This document shows positions 46,501-56,752 of a stretch of 64,000 nt of DNA, piece by piece. Every line of letters begins with the position of its first letter. The stretch's first letter is position 1. Source of the DNA: Scolanthus callimorphus (lineage: Eukaryota > Cnidaria > Anthozoa > Actiniaria > Edwardsiidae); assembly GCA_033964015.1 (NCBI GenBank), contig CM066925.1, forward strand, positions 13,697,270 to 13,761,269, given 5' to 3'. The notes below the pieces were generated by a model. The model searched no databases. It had not been told where the DNA came from and saw nothing but the letters and a program-made list of their open reading frames with translations. The position numbers and the translations under genes are program-made.

Positions 46501-48898
46501 ACCAATTCTCGCGGAATCTAGAAATAAACTCTGTTCCTGTGCGTATGGCTAGATCTAGATGGAGGCTCCTACTCCTGGCTTCACTTAATTAACGCGAATT
46601 TTAATTTAGGTCACGTGAATTTCCGTTAATAATTCCAATGTCATTCATAAATATGGGCGCTTATGTAGGGAACAAAGATTTCTAATTCTTGACCTACCAC
46701 GGTACAGAAGTCTTGCGCCTCTAGGGCAGTCCCTTCTTCCCCATCGAATATACTGCAATCCTGCTGATCCAGATCCTCTAGGACCTCTTAATCCACGTGG
46801 CCCGCGAGCACCTCTGATCCCGTTTCTCCCAGGTCGTCCTTGGGGACCTAGAATGGAAGACATGCTGGAACATCGGCCGTTTTTCACACTAGAAGACGAA
46901 CAAATCGTCGCTGAACGGACAAATCACCTGACGAAGAATTTGTCTGGACGGACAAATCGTCCGACGATTTAATGGACGATTCCAGCTATATGCGCGCGCT
47001 CGTTCTGTATTTAGAAATTCCCTTGGAATGTAGCACAGCTATATACCAGGATGCAACGTGCGTATTCATATAGCTGGAATCCTAAATTGTTTGCACAATG
47101 TGAATTCGAGACGGTCAGATAGCTAAAAATGTTCTTTTTTTTTTCAACAGTGATCGCTTCTTTTGCTCCTTGATCCACTTTCCCGCAGTAAGAAAATCGA
47201 AAATTTGTTGGTCTGGTGTGAGTTTAGGTCAAGTTTTGGTCTTCTCCGAAAAATAGTCTTCATCTAGACGGACCAACAGACGTACAATTTGTTCGTCTGA
47301 ATCGTGTGAAAATTTGTTGGTTTCGTTTTCTCATCTCAGACGAAAGGCTCAATTCGTTGCCATTTCGTTTTCGTTTTAGCTAGAGGTACATGTAACATTG
47401 TTAAAATATATTATTAAAATAAAAATACCATAAGTAGAAAACAAACGCTGCTAACCCATCGCTTTACCTCTTGCTCCTGGTGAACCGTCACGGCCATCGC
47501 GACCATCCCTTCCTGTAATAAAATGAATCAGAGTAAAACCATCACAATACGAAAGATAATCCGAACAAGGTCCAATTTCATGGCGATATTCACCAGAAGT
47601 TGAGAAGGTGTATGAGCTATATTTCGATTTTAATTCAAATCATCATCAGGCAAATTAAGTATACAGAGCGCGAAGTTTAAATACAGGAAGCTTATTTGAA
47701 TAATAATAGTTCACGGCTAGCTTTTAGGCCGGAGATAATTACAGGCTGCTTAGTTTTTATAAAGAAAGCCTCTTTAAACAGAAGAATGTTCCAGTTGTTG
47801 TCCATACCAATTACGGTGGTATTGTCCCTGACAGTGTTCAAGTAAAATTCTTTGGTGTTAGCTAAAAGAAAGGAATCATTACAAGGCAAATTATGAAGTG
47901 ACAAAAGGTGTTGGTATTGTTCACAATTATTTAGGTGGTGAAAAATAGCACTGTCCTTGTCACGGGCATGTTCCATTGTGCGTTCGTGCAAGGTGCGCTC
48001 AGTTTTACCTATGTAACTGGAATTACAGCAGGGGCAAGTGAATTGGTATACAAGATTAGATTTACTTAATAGCGGGGTTTTATCTTTGGTGTTCGTATAA
48101 AAGCAGATCTTTTGTGTTTTGGGAAGAATCCGGAATACAACATTTTTTGGAAGATATACATCTGCGGAGCTTATGAACAAGGGATTGTTAAATGTTCGCC
48201 TTTCTCGCCGATGTATGGCATGTTGATCCAGATAGTCCTATCGCTAACTGTTTCCAGGGCGCGGTCCTGAGTGGGGTTCTTAAACAAGCAGGATGCCTTG
48301 GTTCGCTTGATAAGACCATCTGCTACACGCCGTGGGAAGCCATTCCAGGCAAGGAATTGTCTAATCTTGAGTATCTGGGCATCAACTGATACTCAAGATT
48401 AGACAATTCATACAAAAGTGTGTACACTGCTGTTAATAATACCATGTAAAACATTCACTGGAAACTCTGTCCTCAACAAATAAAAAATGATCCTTTTCTC
48501 TTCCTAATATGTAATGCGCGCGTGATGAATGCTAACCTCTTATAAGTGCATCTTGCTTCACAGTGAGCGCTGCCAACCTACAAAAAGAAATGAAAATATA
48601 AATATTAAACGGAACATAAAACAACTTCAAGAGACCACCAATGACCACAATGGCCTTTGTCAGATATTAGACGTAACTAATTTGAAGCAAAATGTTCGTC
48701 AACTCTCCAGGTTGGACGAAATGAACTTTGCTATAAAAAACGTTATAGTATCTCTTACTGAGCCTTGATACGGCGGATTTCCGTCTTCAAAGACTGGGAT
48801 TTTGGTCCTCCTCGTGTCTCTAAGAACGATGGGTCACTTTGCTCTGCTGTGGCGTAGGATAGCGCCAACAGTACAAGGGTACCGACTAACACTGCCAT
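43506..48898 (-). CDS. Short-chain collagen-like secreted protein, gene A
   Basis: Six minus-strand exons join to 283 residues: 48898-48759, 48577-48537, 47512-47468, 46847-46698, 46140-45930 and 43770-43506. Signal peptide MAVLVGTLVLLALSYATA, then a charged, coiled-coil-prone stretch (KTEIRRIKAQLAALTVKQ). Fourteen uninterrupted G-X-Y triplets begin GRDGRDGRDGSPGARG; the collagen exons are 45 and 150 bp with split Gly codons, typical of collagen genes. The Cys-rich C-terminal domain carries YIRWGRRDCP, GWMGGENY, GVNYLCMPDVP, DHDAMCAACYV, AKIMIPATNRCP and SRELTCVICTK. This architecture resembles cnidarian and sponge proteins labelled short-chain collagen C4-like. They are thought to be extracellular matrix components; trimerisation through the G-X-Y part is inferred. 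Its last intron (2159 bp) is absent in the paralogue at 52845-56653. Confidence 0.9.
43771..44404. other. First part of gene A's last intron, no gene recognised
   Basis: The open frame at 44129-44353 has no recognisable domain. Nothing else is recognised before the TIR element at 44405. Confidence 0.5.
44405..45189. mobile_element. 785-bp TIR transposon in the last intron of gene A
   Basis: TAGTCCGGCGGATTAG at the left mirrors CTAATCCGCCGGACTA at the right. The inner arm ATATGGAGGCACGCTA...TCGTAGCGAAAGCTAG pairs with CTAGCTTTCGCTACGA...TAGCGTGCCTCCATAT, giving TIRs near 140 bp. No transposase seen. Confidence 0.8.
45191..45897. repeat. Foldback of GCCCTAAGTGTAATAAAGGC arrays around a 350-bp core
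   Basis: The left array (45191-45380) repeats GGCCCTAAGTGTAATAAA. The right array (45734-45897) repeats its complement TTTATTACACTTAGGGCC. The core (45381-45733) starts with a motif (GTGATACCTCAATTAAGGGC) resembling the ends of the element at 60656-61480. It abuts the splice donor of gene A's penultimate exon. Confidence 0.85.
46201..46235. repeat. C-run and CA microsatellite
   Basis: About 22 C are followed by five CA units, in gene A's intron between the exons at 46698 and 46140. Confidence 0.9.
46971..47090. mobile_element. CAATGGACGATTCCAGC-family MITE, copy 2
   Basis: AATGGACGATTCCAGCTATA at the left mirrors ATATAGCTGGAATCCTAAAT at the right. GCGCGCGCTC follows the left end. Directly upstream (about 46890-46970) are CGGACAAATCGTC repeats and downstream (about 47200-47340) further GACGAACAAAT-like motifs, so it may be nested in another foldback. 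Confidence 0.7.
47692..48225 (-). mobile_element. Penelope-like element fragment: GIY-YIG endonuclease region
   Basis: The minus frame ends at 47692 and encodes the C-terminal end of a Penelope-like retroelement: HAIHRRERRTFNNPLF, YLPKNVVFRILPKTQK, then YQFTCPCCNSSYIGKTERTL with HERTMEH, which reads as a GIY-YIG nuclease with its Cys motif. The reverse transcriptase part is missing and a stop precedes the HAIHRR block, so it is truncated. It lies in gene A's intron between the exons at 48537 and 47512, on the same strand. Confidence 0.85.
48195..48300 (+). pseudogene. Possible pogo/Tigger transposase C-terminal fragment
   Basis: The plus frame starting near 48192 reads FLADVWHVDPDSPIANCF followed by QAG-type residues, reminiscent of the conserved W..V...TIANCF..AG block at the end of pogo/Tigger DDE domains. 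It is short, overlaps the Penelope fragment by about 30 bp, and lacks the catalytic part. Low confidence. Confidence 0.35.
48352..48407. repeat. Inverted repeat with 11-bp loop
   Basis: GAATTGTCTAATCTTGAGTA pairs perfectly with TACTCAAGATTAGACAATTC. Likely a fold-back formed at the edge of the inserted mobile DNA in gene A's intron. Confidence 0.85.
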
Positions 48899-49019
48899 GG
48901 GTAAAATTCGAGGATTCAATTCTTTCTCCTTGAAGAACCTGCTGTATGCAGTGTATGTTCTGTTTTGACTGAGCTTGGTATCGTGTATGATAATAAGTAG
49001 AGCTACCTTGAATAAAACC

Positions 49020-49165
49020 CTAATTTTAGAGTAAACAACACGTCATTGTGTCTGTTTTCATGTATTGTAAACCCGTTATAAAGTAGTTTCTTTGCTCAGC
49101 TGTATAATCAATAATAATTGAACTGTTTTTAGCTTCAGCGCAACTCATGTTCGACTTTGTTAAAT
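49020..49165. repeat. Upstream segment of gene A, duplicated at 49734-49866
   Basis: ACCCTAATTTTAGAGTAAAC, AATAATTGAACTGTTTTTAG and CAACTCATGTTCGACTTTG recur in order at 49734-49866. It lies about 120 bp upstream of gene A's start, so it may carry promoter sequence. Confidence 0.75.
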
Positions 49166-49205
49166 AGTGTCAGACATGTAACAGGCACACAACGGTAGGG
49201 TTTTG

Positions 49206-49230
49206 TGGGGTGGGGGTGGGGGTGGGGGTA
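49206..49230. repeat. GGGGGTGGGGGTGGGGGT tract, possible G-quadruplex
   Basis: Four runs of four or more G separated by single T on the plus strand, upstream of gene A. Confidence 0.7.
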
Positions 49231-49372
49231 CTTTGCGACGCACCCCTTCTCCCCCCTCACAGAAATGCAGGCCTAAAGACAAGGTTCAAGCAGTCTTATT
49301 GACAAATCTGGCTCTTCAGATAAGAAACGCACCCCCTTTCCAAAAACATGGATCCGTTCCTCGAACATTCTC

Positions 49373-49643
49373 GAACCCAGAGCTCCCGGTTCGTCGCGTC
49401 GCAGGGGGAATGGCGCGCACACGTACATAAAAGTATCTTAATCTCGCTTTATACAAACGTATCTGTCAAAATAACACTGGCATTCGTTTCCTAGGCCTGT
49501 TTTCATCCTATGCCTGCGACTTGAACGCTCTAAAAGTAATTGTGAGGCCTAAAACCACCATTTTCTTTTACGCATGCGTCAGTGCCTGTCCCCAGAGCCT
49601 CCCCTGCGAGGTGACGAGCCGGGGAGCTCTGGGTACGAGAATG
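49373..49643. mobile_element. MITE of the TACCCAGAGCTCC family, copy 4
   Basis: TTCTCGAACCCAGAGCTCCC at the left mirrors GGGGAGCTCTGGGTACGAGA at the right. GCATGCGTCAG occurs in the interior. It sits between the two copies of the gene A upstream segment. Confidence 0.75.
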
Positions 49644-49733
49644 GAGCCTCCCCTCGAATGGCTGTTTGAGCGTGAGTTTACTTTTTAGGTTGACGTCCCG
49701 AAATGTTTTTCAAGCTTCGCCGAAATATACTAA

Positions 49734-49866
49734 CCCTAATTTTAGCGTAAACAACAGGTCATTGTTGTATCTCTTTTCAGTTTTATAATAAAAGTAGGTT
49801 CTTTATTCAGTGCAAGCAGTAATAATTGAACTGTTTTTAGCTTAAGGGCAAATCATGCTCAACTTT
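49734..49866. repeat. Second copy of the gene A upstream segment
   Basis: Same order of motifs as 49020-49165 with moderate divergence. Confidence 0.75.
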
Positions 49867-50852
49867 CTTCTTTACTGTGAGCTCTTTCTTAGGTTTACTT
49901 CCCGAAATGTTTAAGCTTCCCCAAAATATGACCCTTCTGCTGACTGCCGCGCGCGCTCGCGCCCGTTCTCTCCCTTTTCCCTTTGCGCTTGCTACGCAGG
50001 CTAGAAACCCTCTACTTTGAATGGGCTCTGTCACTAGCCATGGCTATTACTCAGAGGCGAATAGGGCGAGAGGAATAGAGTGGTTTTCATCAGACTGTGC
50101 GAAACAAAAACTAATAGTCAGTGTTTAAGTAGTGTCTATTAGTCATAATTAAAAACTAAGGAAAAATAATAAAAATGACTTTCATAATGTATATAGCAGT
50201 GCGTATTTTGATAGTATCTATTTCATAGTCTGATGAAAACCGCTATTAATTGTTTTAGTCAAATACCAGGCCAATTTGCATCCAAAAACGTTTTCTGATC
50301 TCGTCGTTTCCCATTTTCTGGCTTTTGAAATCCGACTCTTTTCGCTACGTTATAGTTAGGCTATAACTTAGAACCCCAGTCACCCGCGGCCATTTCAGGG
50401 GGTGTGTGTGGCCATTTCAGGGACGGCGGAGCGGAGGGGGGGGGGGGGGGGGGGGGGGGGGCTCACGTCGCACGTATTTAAAAATACGTGCGCGTAGCTC
50501 CTTTGCGCCTTCAAATACACTAGCGATCTCAGTGTCATCTAACTTGTCTGTGATATCAGCGCCGTACCTAGAAATGCTGGTACTGGGGGGCAATATCTGA
50601 AATATAGGAAATTAAAAAAAAAACAGACATTCGATTCCAGTGGCCGGATCGGCCGGAATTATCGAAGTGGGGATACCATCCGAGTATCGTCTTTCCGCGC
50701 GCGCCCATGCATCCATGTATTATTCTCTATTAACAAAGTCCTTGATGATGATTATTTTGCTCAATGTTTTTTTTTGGGACTTAACCCCTTATTACCCCAA
50801 AATCGCGACACTTCCTCGGAAAAGTTAGACCACTATATAAAGTAACTTTCAA
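49867..50852. other. Intergenic with a long G-run, no gene recognised
   Basis: About 28 G lie at 50434-50461. No coding feature or recognised transposon. Confidence 0.55.
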
Positions 50853-51124
50853 AATCATCATGATTCGAAAACAGCAACAGGAAGTTGAAATAGGGTTTGT
50901 GAGCTCTGACAGAGACTTCGAAGAGACTGTCTTGAGCAAGAAAATCAAATCGAAAAATTGTCATGAATCTAAAACAGTCAACAAAAAGTTGAAATAGAGG
51001 TGACGTCCAGCTCTGACAGATTATCTTAAGCAGGCAAATTGAATCGAAAAATCGTCATGAATCGAAAACAGTCAACAGAAGTTGAAATAGACGTGACGTC
51101 CAGCTCTGACAGCCTGTCTTGAAC
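50853..51124. repeat. Three degenerate tandem units of about 95 bp
   Basis: The motif series ATCATGATTCGAAAACAG, AGTTGAAATAG and GAGCTCTGACAGA recurs at about 50860, 50960 and 51050 with substitutions. Confidence 0.8.
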
Positions 51125-51541
51125 ACAAGAAAATCCAGCAAAGCCTGTCATAGTGGTTACATTGTATGCATACCTTTTCGACCGGACCGATGCCATAGTA
51201 AAGGCCGGTTAACACTTGTGTTTTATTTGTCCCGGCGATTGTTTTCGCGCAAGTTGCAATTCCAACTCTCTTGTGTAAATCTCTTGCGATTTCTGTGCTC
51301 CCTTTTTTCATCATGTTTCCAACATGTTTGAAATCTCCACGACATCACGCAACAAAAATCGCGGCAGATCGCGCCGAGTTGCACCTAGTTTACACTATGG
51401 TTTACATTAGTAATTTTGAGTTGACGCGTGTGCGAGAAAAATCGCTGCTTAAATACGTGATCCTACGCCAGGCTTAACTTGCTTAGGTATGCTTGATCAA
51501 GACTCACAGGAGAAAGCTCTGCTCGCAGTGACATACCATTA
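51125..51541. other. Intergenic, no gene recognised
   Basis: Short open frames only. CGCGGCAGATCGCG and nearby GTTTACACTATGGTTTACA suggest degraded repeat DNA. Confidence 0.45.
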
Positions 51542-51734
51542 TTTAGTATAATTACTCAAGCGATTCAGCGCGCTGATTGGTCGAGACGTTCGCCATATTT
51601 TGATATATTCACCTTAAGTGTATATAACATTGAATGCATTGGGGATAGCGCGCACACTTCATTACGAGACTAAAAACATACCCCTTGAACCGCGTATAAA
51701 CCCCATAAAAGTCGCTTGAGTAATTATACTAAAA
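51542..51734. mobile_element. MITE of the TTTAGTATAATTACTCAAG family, copy 3
   Basis: TTTAGTATAATTACTCAAGC at the left mirrors CTTGAGTAATTATACTAAAA at the right. The interior has GCGCGCTGATTGGTCGAGA. This is the copy with the clearest pair of ends. Confidence 0.8.
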
Positions 51735-52230
51735 TAATTACTAGTCGTCTCAGGCTCCGTAAATATCGGCAAATAGTCACCTCAACCCTTATCTGACAGA
51801 AAACAGAGAAACTTTACAACAAACTAGATTACTGTTTATCTGTTAATTTTCCTAAATACATTGAGTAAGACACCTTTTTTTAGATTACACTGTAGTCACA
51901 GGCACACATCGAGCTCCGGCGGCAGATTCAGCGTACAGATTTAGTCATTTCTAAGCATGTACAAAAAAGTAACTTGGTTGCAAAACTTTACTGAACTGTT
52001 CTTTTTTGCCAGGCAAGGTACAGGAAGGTAGATCAGAGAATTTGCCAGCAGTGTCGAAGATTGGATAATTTCAAATAAGCCAGCATTTCGTCAAATGCCA
52101 TAAAGCAAGCAAAAACGAAAATATAAGCCCATATCCGTTAAAAAAACACGGATGACTAAGAAATTCCCTGACTCATAAGTTCCAAAACTACAATAAATTT
52201 GTTTGCAAGGGTAAAATGCAAATAACACAG
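51735..52230. other. Intergenic, no gene recognised
   Basis: AT-rich sequence without recognisable coding or repeat structure. Confidence 0.5.
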
Positions 52231-52388
52231 GGATTTTTTTTGCAGAAATCCATCCATGGAAAAAACTGAATTTCCTAAGGCACATGCATGGGAAGTTTCG
52301 GAATTCCTTCGATAGCCATGGGAAATACGAACACTTCCTATTCGTCTACCATGGGAAATTCAGCTTTTCCCATGGATGGGTTTCTGCA
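52231..52388. mobile_element. Small foldback element
   Basis: CAGAAATCCATCCATGGAAA at the left mirrors CCCATGGATGGGTTTCTG at the right, with AACTGAATTTCC mirrored inside. Confidence 0.75.
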
Positions 52389-52420
52389 AGTGTAAGTGTA
52401 AGTTCCAAGCAAGAAGCAGG

Positions 52421-52708
52421 GTCGCCCCATGTAAGGTAATCCAAGCAGATCTTGTATTCCGGATTCCAGTCCTTGTATTCCGGATTCCAACCTACTGGAT
52501 TCCGGATTCCATACAAGTGGATTCCGGATTTCATAACTATCAAAGAATCCGGATTCTTTATCTGAATAAATTCTTGGATTCCGGATTCTCAAGGCGTTTG
52601 GATTCTGGATTCCTGCTTTATGGATTCCGGATTCCATTCTACGGATTCCGGATTCCAAAGCTAACAAAAAATCAGATTCCGGATTCTGGATTACCTTACA
52701 TGGGGCGA
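52421..52708. mobile_element. MITE with GCCCCATGTAAGGTAATCC ends and GGATTCCGGATTC satellite interior
   Basis: TCGCCCCATGTAAGGTAATC at 52421 mirrors GATTACCTTACATGGGGCGA ending at 52708. The interior is a run of TGGATTCCGGATTCC units in varying spacing. Similar TIR-plus-satellite elements are known from several marine invertebrates, as far as I recall. Confidence 0.8.
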
Positions 52709-52844
52709 AGCAGGGGGTGAGGAACAGGTTTCCTGTGGAACACTACGTCCGTTTTGTGCCTGTGTGCACTATATTTGGCCGTCTTTCCTTATTTAGTATC
52801 GGTGAATTCCGTTTATCATCTTCGTTCCTGGTTGTTGTTCAGTT

Positions 52845-55800
52845 TCATCTGGTACAGACCACACAAGTAAGCTCTCGGCTATGCACATAATTCTTGCACT
52901 GCGGAGCGCTGCAATGTGACTCAACAGCGTACAGCAAGGCGCCATTGAGGTTGGGTTTCGTACCAGGGAATGGGCGAGAGTTCTCAGCCATACACACATA
53001 GTCCCGCGGGTGTGGGTGGCCATAGTGCTCCGTCATCAAGTAACCATGGTATTCGCGTCTCCACCCACGTGGGCAAACATTAGTGGCCGGGATCATGATC
53101 TTAGCGCTCCTCGTCCGGACATAACAAGCGGCACACATGGCATCGTGGTCGTGTAGGCCTCGTCCAAAGATGTGATTATCGCCGGTTTCAAACTCTGTCT
53201 GGTAGATTTTGCCTCCGTTCTGAGATCCAGGTCGGAATCGATCGTATCTGGGCACATCAGGCATGCAGAGATAATTGACTCCTCCTCCATTGTGTGTGTA
53301 AAACTCCCCACCCATCCAACCTAAGGAAAACATTGATGTCATATTATATATCCGCGCGGGCTGTTTGTGGTTTTAAATCTCGTCTCAGACCCTTTGGCCG
53401 AGGGAAAAACAAAATGGCGACCAACGGTGCGATGTTCCTTGAGCTGCAATTTTGGTGGATTTTCCTGCTCTATCTCCGTGTAAGAACCTGTGTATTGTTC
53501 ACGATTTGCGTCACAAAGCCTCGTTTGTTTAGTAGAACCGTATTCGCAGAAAGCCACAACACAGTATTGTGATACCTACCTCTATATAACACCATGGCAC
53601 CTCGAGGGCAGTCCCTACGACCCCAGTGGATGTATTGCAATCCTGCAGATCCGAATCCCCTAGGGCCTCGGAGTCCCGGTGGCCCCCGGATACCTCGTGC
53701 CCCGTTTCTACCAGGTGGTCCGGGAGGACCTGAAATTGAAGAATTGCATAGATATATTTTAGATGAATTTTTCATGTAATACGGACTGGTATTTTACGGG
53801 TTCCAGACAACGAGTAAAATTCTGTCAGTATTTCATAAAGAAGAGTCAAGAGGTTACAAGACGACGAAAAAATGAGGTAAAAGCAAACGTAGTGAACTCA
53901 ATCCGTCTAAATCTCTTAGAATTTCTATCGATCTTTAATCTTAAGCCCTGACCAAACGAAACGCAAGTCGACGCAAGTTGTGACTTACACAGACTTGCGT
54001 CGAGGTAGCCAAACGAGGCGCAAGTTGTCGCAAGTTGTCGCAAGTTGTCGCAAGTTGCGTGAAAATGTGGCCATGTCAAAGTGAACACAAGTCACCGCAA
54101 GTCATTAAGTTGGTGGCCAAACGAGCGCAAGTCGACGCAAATAGCAAAATCTTGCGTCGACTTGTGCGTGGACTTGTGTTTCGTTTGGCCAAGGCTTAAA
54201 AAACTGCCTTGAGTGATATTCAGTCAGGACAGCAAACTAGTGGTCTTCTTGTGAACGTTTCTTGCCATACTAGATCAAAACAACAGACCGATTATCATCC
54301 CCAACACATCGATTCTCTAACATAACACGCACAGGCAACCAAGATTGGACCTAGCATAGGTGGCCAATCTCTGAATGTGCGCATAGAAAATGTGTGTGCA
54401 TAGTCTTCGAAGTAAGAAGTCAAATTTGGTTGATTTTTTTTTGTTTTTCAAGAGGCTGCAAGAAGAAGTAAAAACAACATCATGAAGTGAACTTTATAAG
54501 CTACGATCTTTTCATTAGCATGAGTGCGCATGCGTAGAAGTAAAGGTTCTACAATGGACGATTCCAGCCATAAGCGCGCGCTCTAGATCTGTTTTCTTTT
54601 GAAATGCTTTTATATTTGTGATGTAACACAACTACCAGTTGTAACGCGCGCATACAAGGCACTTGATTCGTGAAATATAACACAACTACCGACATGCAGC
54701 GCGCGCATACAAGGCACTTGATTCGTGAAATGTAACACAACTACCGACATGCAGCGCGCGCATGCATTATAGCTGGAATCGTCCATTGTAATGTAACACA
54801 ACTACTGACATGCAGCGCGCGCATTCATTATAGCTGGAATCGTCCATTGGAATGTAACACAACTACTGACATGCAGCGCGCGCATTCATTATAGCTGGAA
54901 TCGTCCATTGGAATGTAACACAACTACCGACATGCGGCGCGCGCATTCATTATAGCTGGAATCGTCCATTTGAATAGATTGTTTTGATAAAAGACATCAC
55001 GTGACCCACAAAGATTGTACAATGAACGAGGCGACGAGCTGATGAAGTTTTACGCTCAACCATGAACGCGCCGAAACAGCGAAGTGTCCCACATGGAGTA
55101 TTAAATCGCAAACCAGACCTTTGAGTGATGTGTAGAGATTGTTAATTGTTCATTACTCTGGCGTGGGCGTAAGAATCGTACGGTCGCCATACGGCGCTTC
55201 AGCTCCTTCTGGAAGTATGGTCCTCGTATTTTTTGCAAACAACGATTTTACAGCTAATTGCGAATAATTTGGAGCGGTTAATTTCAGTCGTTTTTTTTCA
55301 ACAAAAAGACCATTTCAGCTCTGTTTGGAAGTTTGTTAGCTCCAAATTTCCTGGCAAGCGCCAAAGAATAGCAGTAGTGTTTTGACGCCAATATGGGTGA
55401 AGTTTTACCTTGTGGACCAGGAGATCCATCGCGCCCATCACGACCATCTCTTCCTATATAAAAAATAATAAATAATTTTACATATTTTTGAAATTTTCTT
55501 GAAAGCAGTTGTTGAAGCAATAGACCTTGTCGAGGTTTTGCAAATTAGGCCAAGGAACACAATACATCTACACAGCTGAAAAGGCCGCGCCGGCGCCTCA
55601 AAGTTAGTGTAATTATTTAGATTCAAAGCCAACTTTTACCAATCGTGACAGCTAAGTCTTGCCAAAGTTTGTAATGTACGCTGGTTCGTTTCAAGGAGAG
55701 ACTCGAAAGACAGAATATCAGGCTCAACCTCTGAACCTCGAGGTCTAATTGTTGCTAATATAATTTTTCCGGTGAAAATCGAACACTTACCTCTCAAAAG

Positions 55801-56653
55801 AGAATAATGTTTTGCGGTCAGCGCGGCCAGCCTATAAAATAACAAGAAAAGGAAGACGGGGGCGGGTTTAAAATTACAGTATAACATAAAGTCTGAAACA
55901 TCTAAGGGGTGACGTGGACCATTAAAAACTTTGGGAAAGGGGGTAGCAATTTTTTTGCATATTAATTTTTTTTCGGGGATCAGGTTGTGCAAGAATCCTT
56001 TCCCCGACTTTGCATGATGTTTTTTCTTGCTTGGATCCTTGAAAGATTTTTTTTTGTTTGAAGGATGGTAACCGAAAAAGCTCGGACTGAAAGAAAAATC
56101 GTCATAAAAATTGGAACAAAAAAAGAGAATTTTTAAAAGTCGCTGTCACACTTTTGGAGTGCTCCCTAGGGTCATCCAAGAAGATGATGCAAAACCGCCG
56201 GTGGTTTTATTGAATTCTGACGGACTAGAACTTGGTCAAACGAGAAAAGTTTTTGGCAAATAATTATTGACTTTATTAACAATTTATTACTAATAACCAA
56301 TGATAACATCGTATTTGTGTTCTACTCGTCAAAAGCTTTAAAATGATATTTACATGCACCTATCTTAAAAACAGACGAAATGACAACAATTTTGCCCACA
56401 ACAAACCTAGACCAGTATTTCAATGGCTATCCATCAGTTATCTGGATGTTTTTACATATCAGTGCTAAAATCGCGACACCGCTCGGCCTTTAAAACTCTT
56501 GTTAAACTTACCTAGCTTTGATTTGTTTGATTTCTGCAACCAATAGGGGTATTTGGCAGCTGCTCTTCGCTCTACAGAATTTTCATTTTCCTCTGCATTG
56601 GCATAGAGTACTGCCAAAAGTACAAGGGCACTTACTAACAATTTGGAAGCCAT
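52845..56653 (-). CDS. Short-chain collagen-like secreted protein, gene B (frame conflict at exon 2)
   Basis: Paralogue of gene A on the same strand. Exons: 56653-56512 (signal peptide MASKLLVSALVLLAVLYANA), 55831-55791, 55453-55409, 53729-53580 and 53320-52845. The collagen part again has fourteen G-X-Y triplets; the C-terminal domain matches A closely (GWMGGEFYTHNGGG, DHDAMCAACYV, SRELTCVVCTR) but is one exon. Exon 1 ends in phase 1 while exon 2 (LAALTAKHYSLLR, 41 bp) needs phase 2, so including it gives an early TGA. Joining exon 1 directly to exon 3 keeps the frame and yields 270 residues (KSKLGRDGRDG at the joint). Either exon 2 is skipped, or an indel has inactivated the gene, or there is a sequence error. 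Exon 2 splice sites look intact. Confidence 0.8.
53345..53425. repeat. Dispersed repeat related to 10640-10735 and 40150-40227
   Basis: TATCCGCGCGGG...TCTCGTCTCAGACCCTTTGGC...GAAAAACAAAATGGCGACCA. The 40-kb copy is inverted (CGCCATTTTGTTTTT, GGGCCTGAGACGGGATTTG). It is in gene B's intron. Confidence 0.6.
53945..54195. mobile_element. Foldback MITE with perfect TTAA target duplication
   Basis: GCCCTGACCAAACGAAACGC at the left mirrors GTTTCGTTTGGCCAAGGC at the right. The interior repeats GCAAGTTGTC and GACGCAAG. It is flanked by TTAA at 53941-53944 and 54196-54199, typical of piggyBac-type insertion. It lies in gene B's intron. Confidence 0.85.
54552..54972. mobile_element. CAATGGACGATTCCAGC-family MITE, copy 3, with multiplied right ends
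   Basis: One left end (CAATGGACGATTCCAGCCAT at 54552) is followed by four tandem right ends of about 61 bp, each ATGTAACACAACTACYGACA...TATAGCTGGAATCGTCCATT, ending near 54788, 54850, 54911 and 54972. A further 55-bp unit (ACAAGGCACTTGATTCGTGA) is tandemly repeated inside. It lies in gene B's intron. Confidence 0.85.
54973..55408. other. Gene B intron, no further feature
   Basis: No repeat or coding feature recognised before the 45-bp collagen exon. Confidence 0.5.
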
Positions 56654-56752
56654 ATAGATGCAGGCTAAAAAGTGGTGAAGTTACTCTTGGAAAAGGGGTC
56701 TGCTCCGTTGCTCTCCTAGATGTAGAGTGCTGGGCTATAGGTGTAGCCCCCT

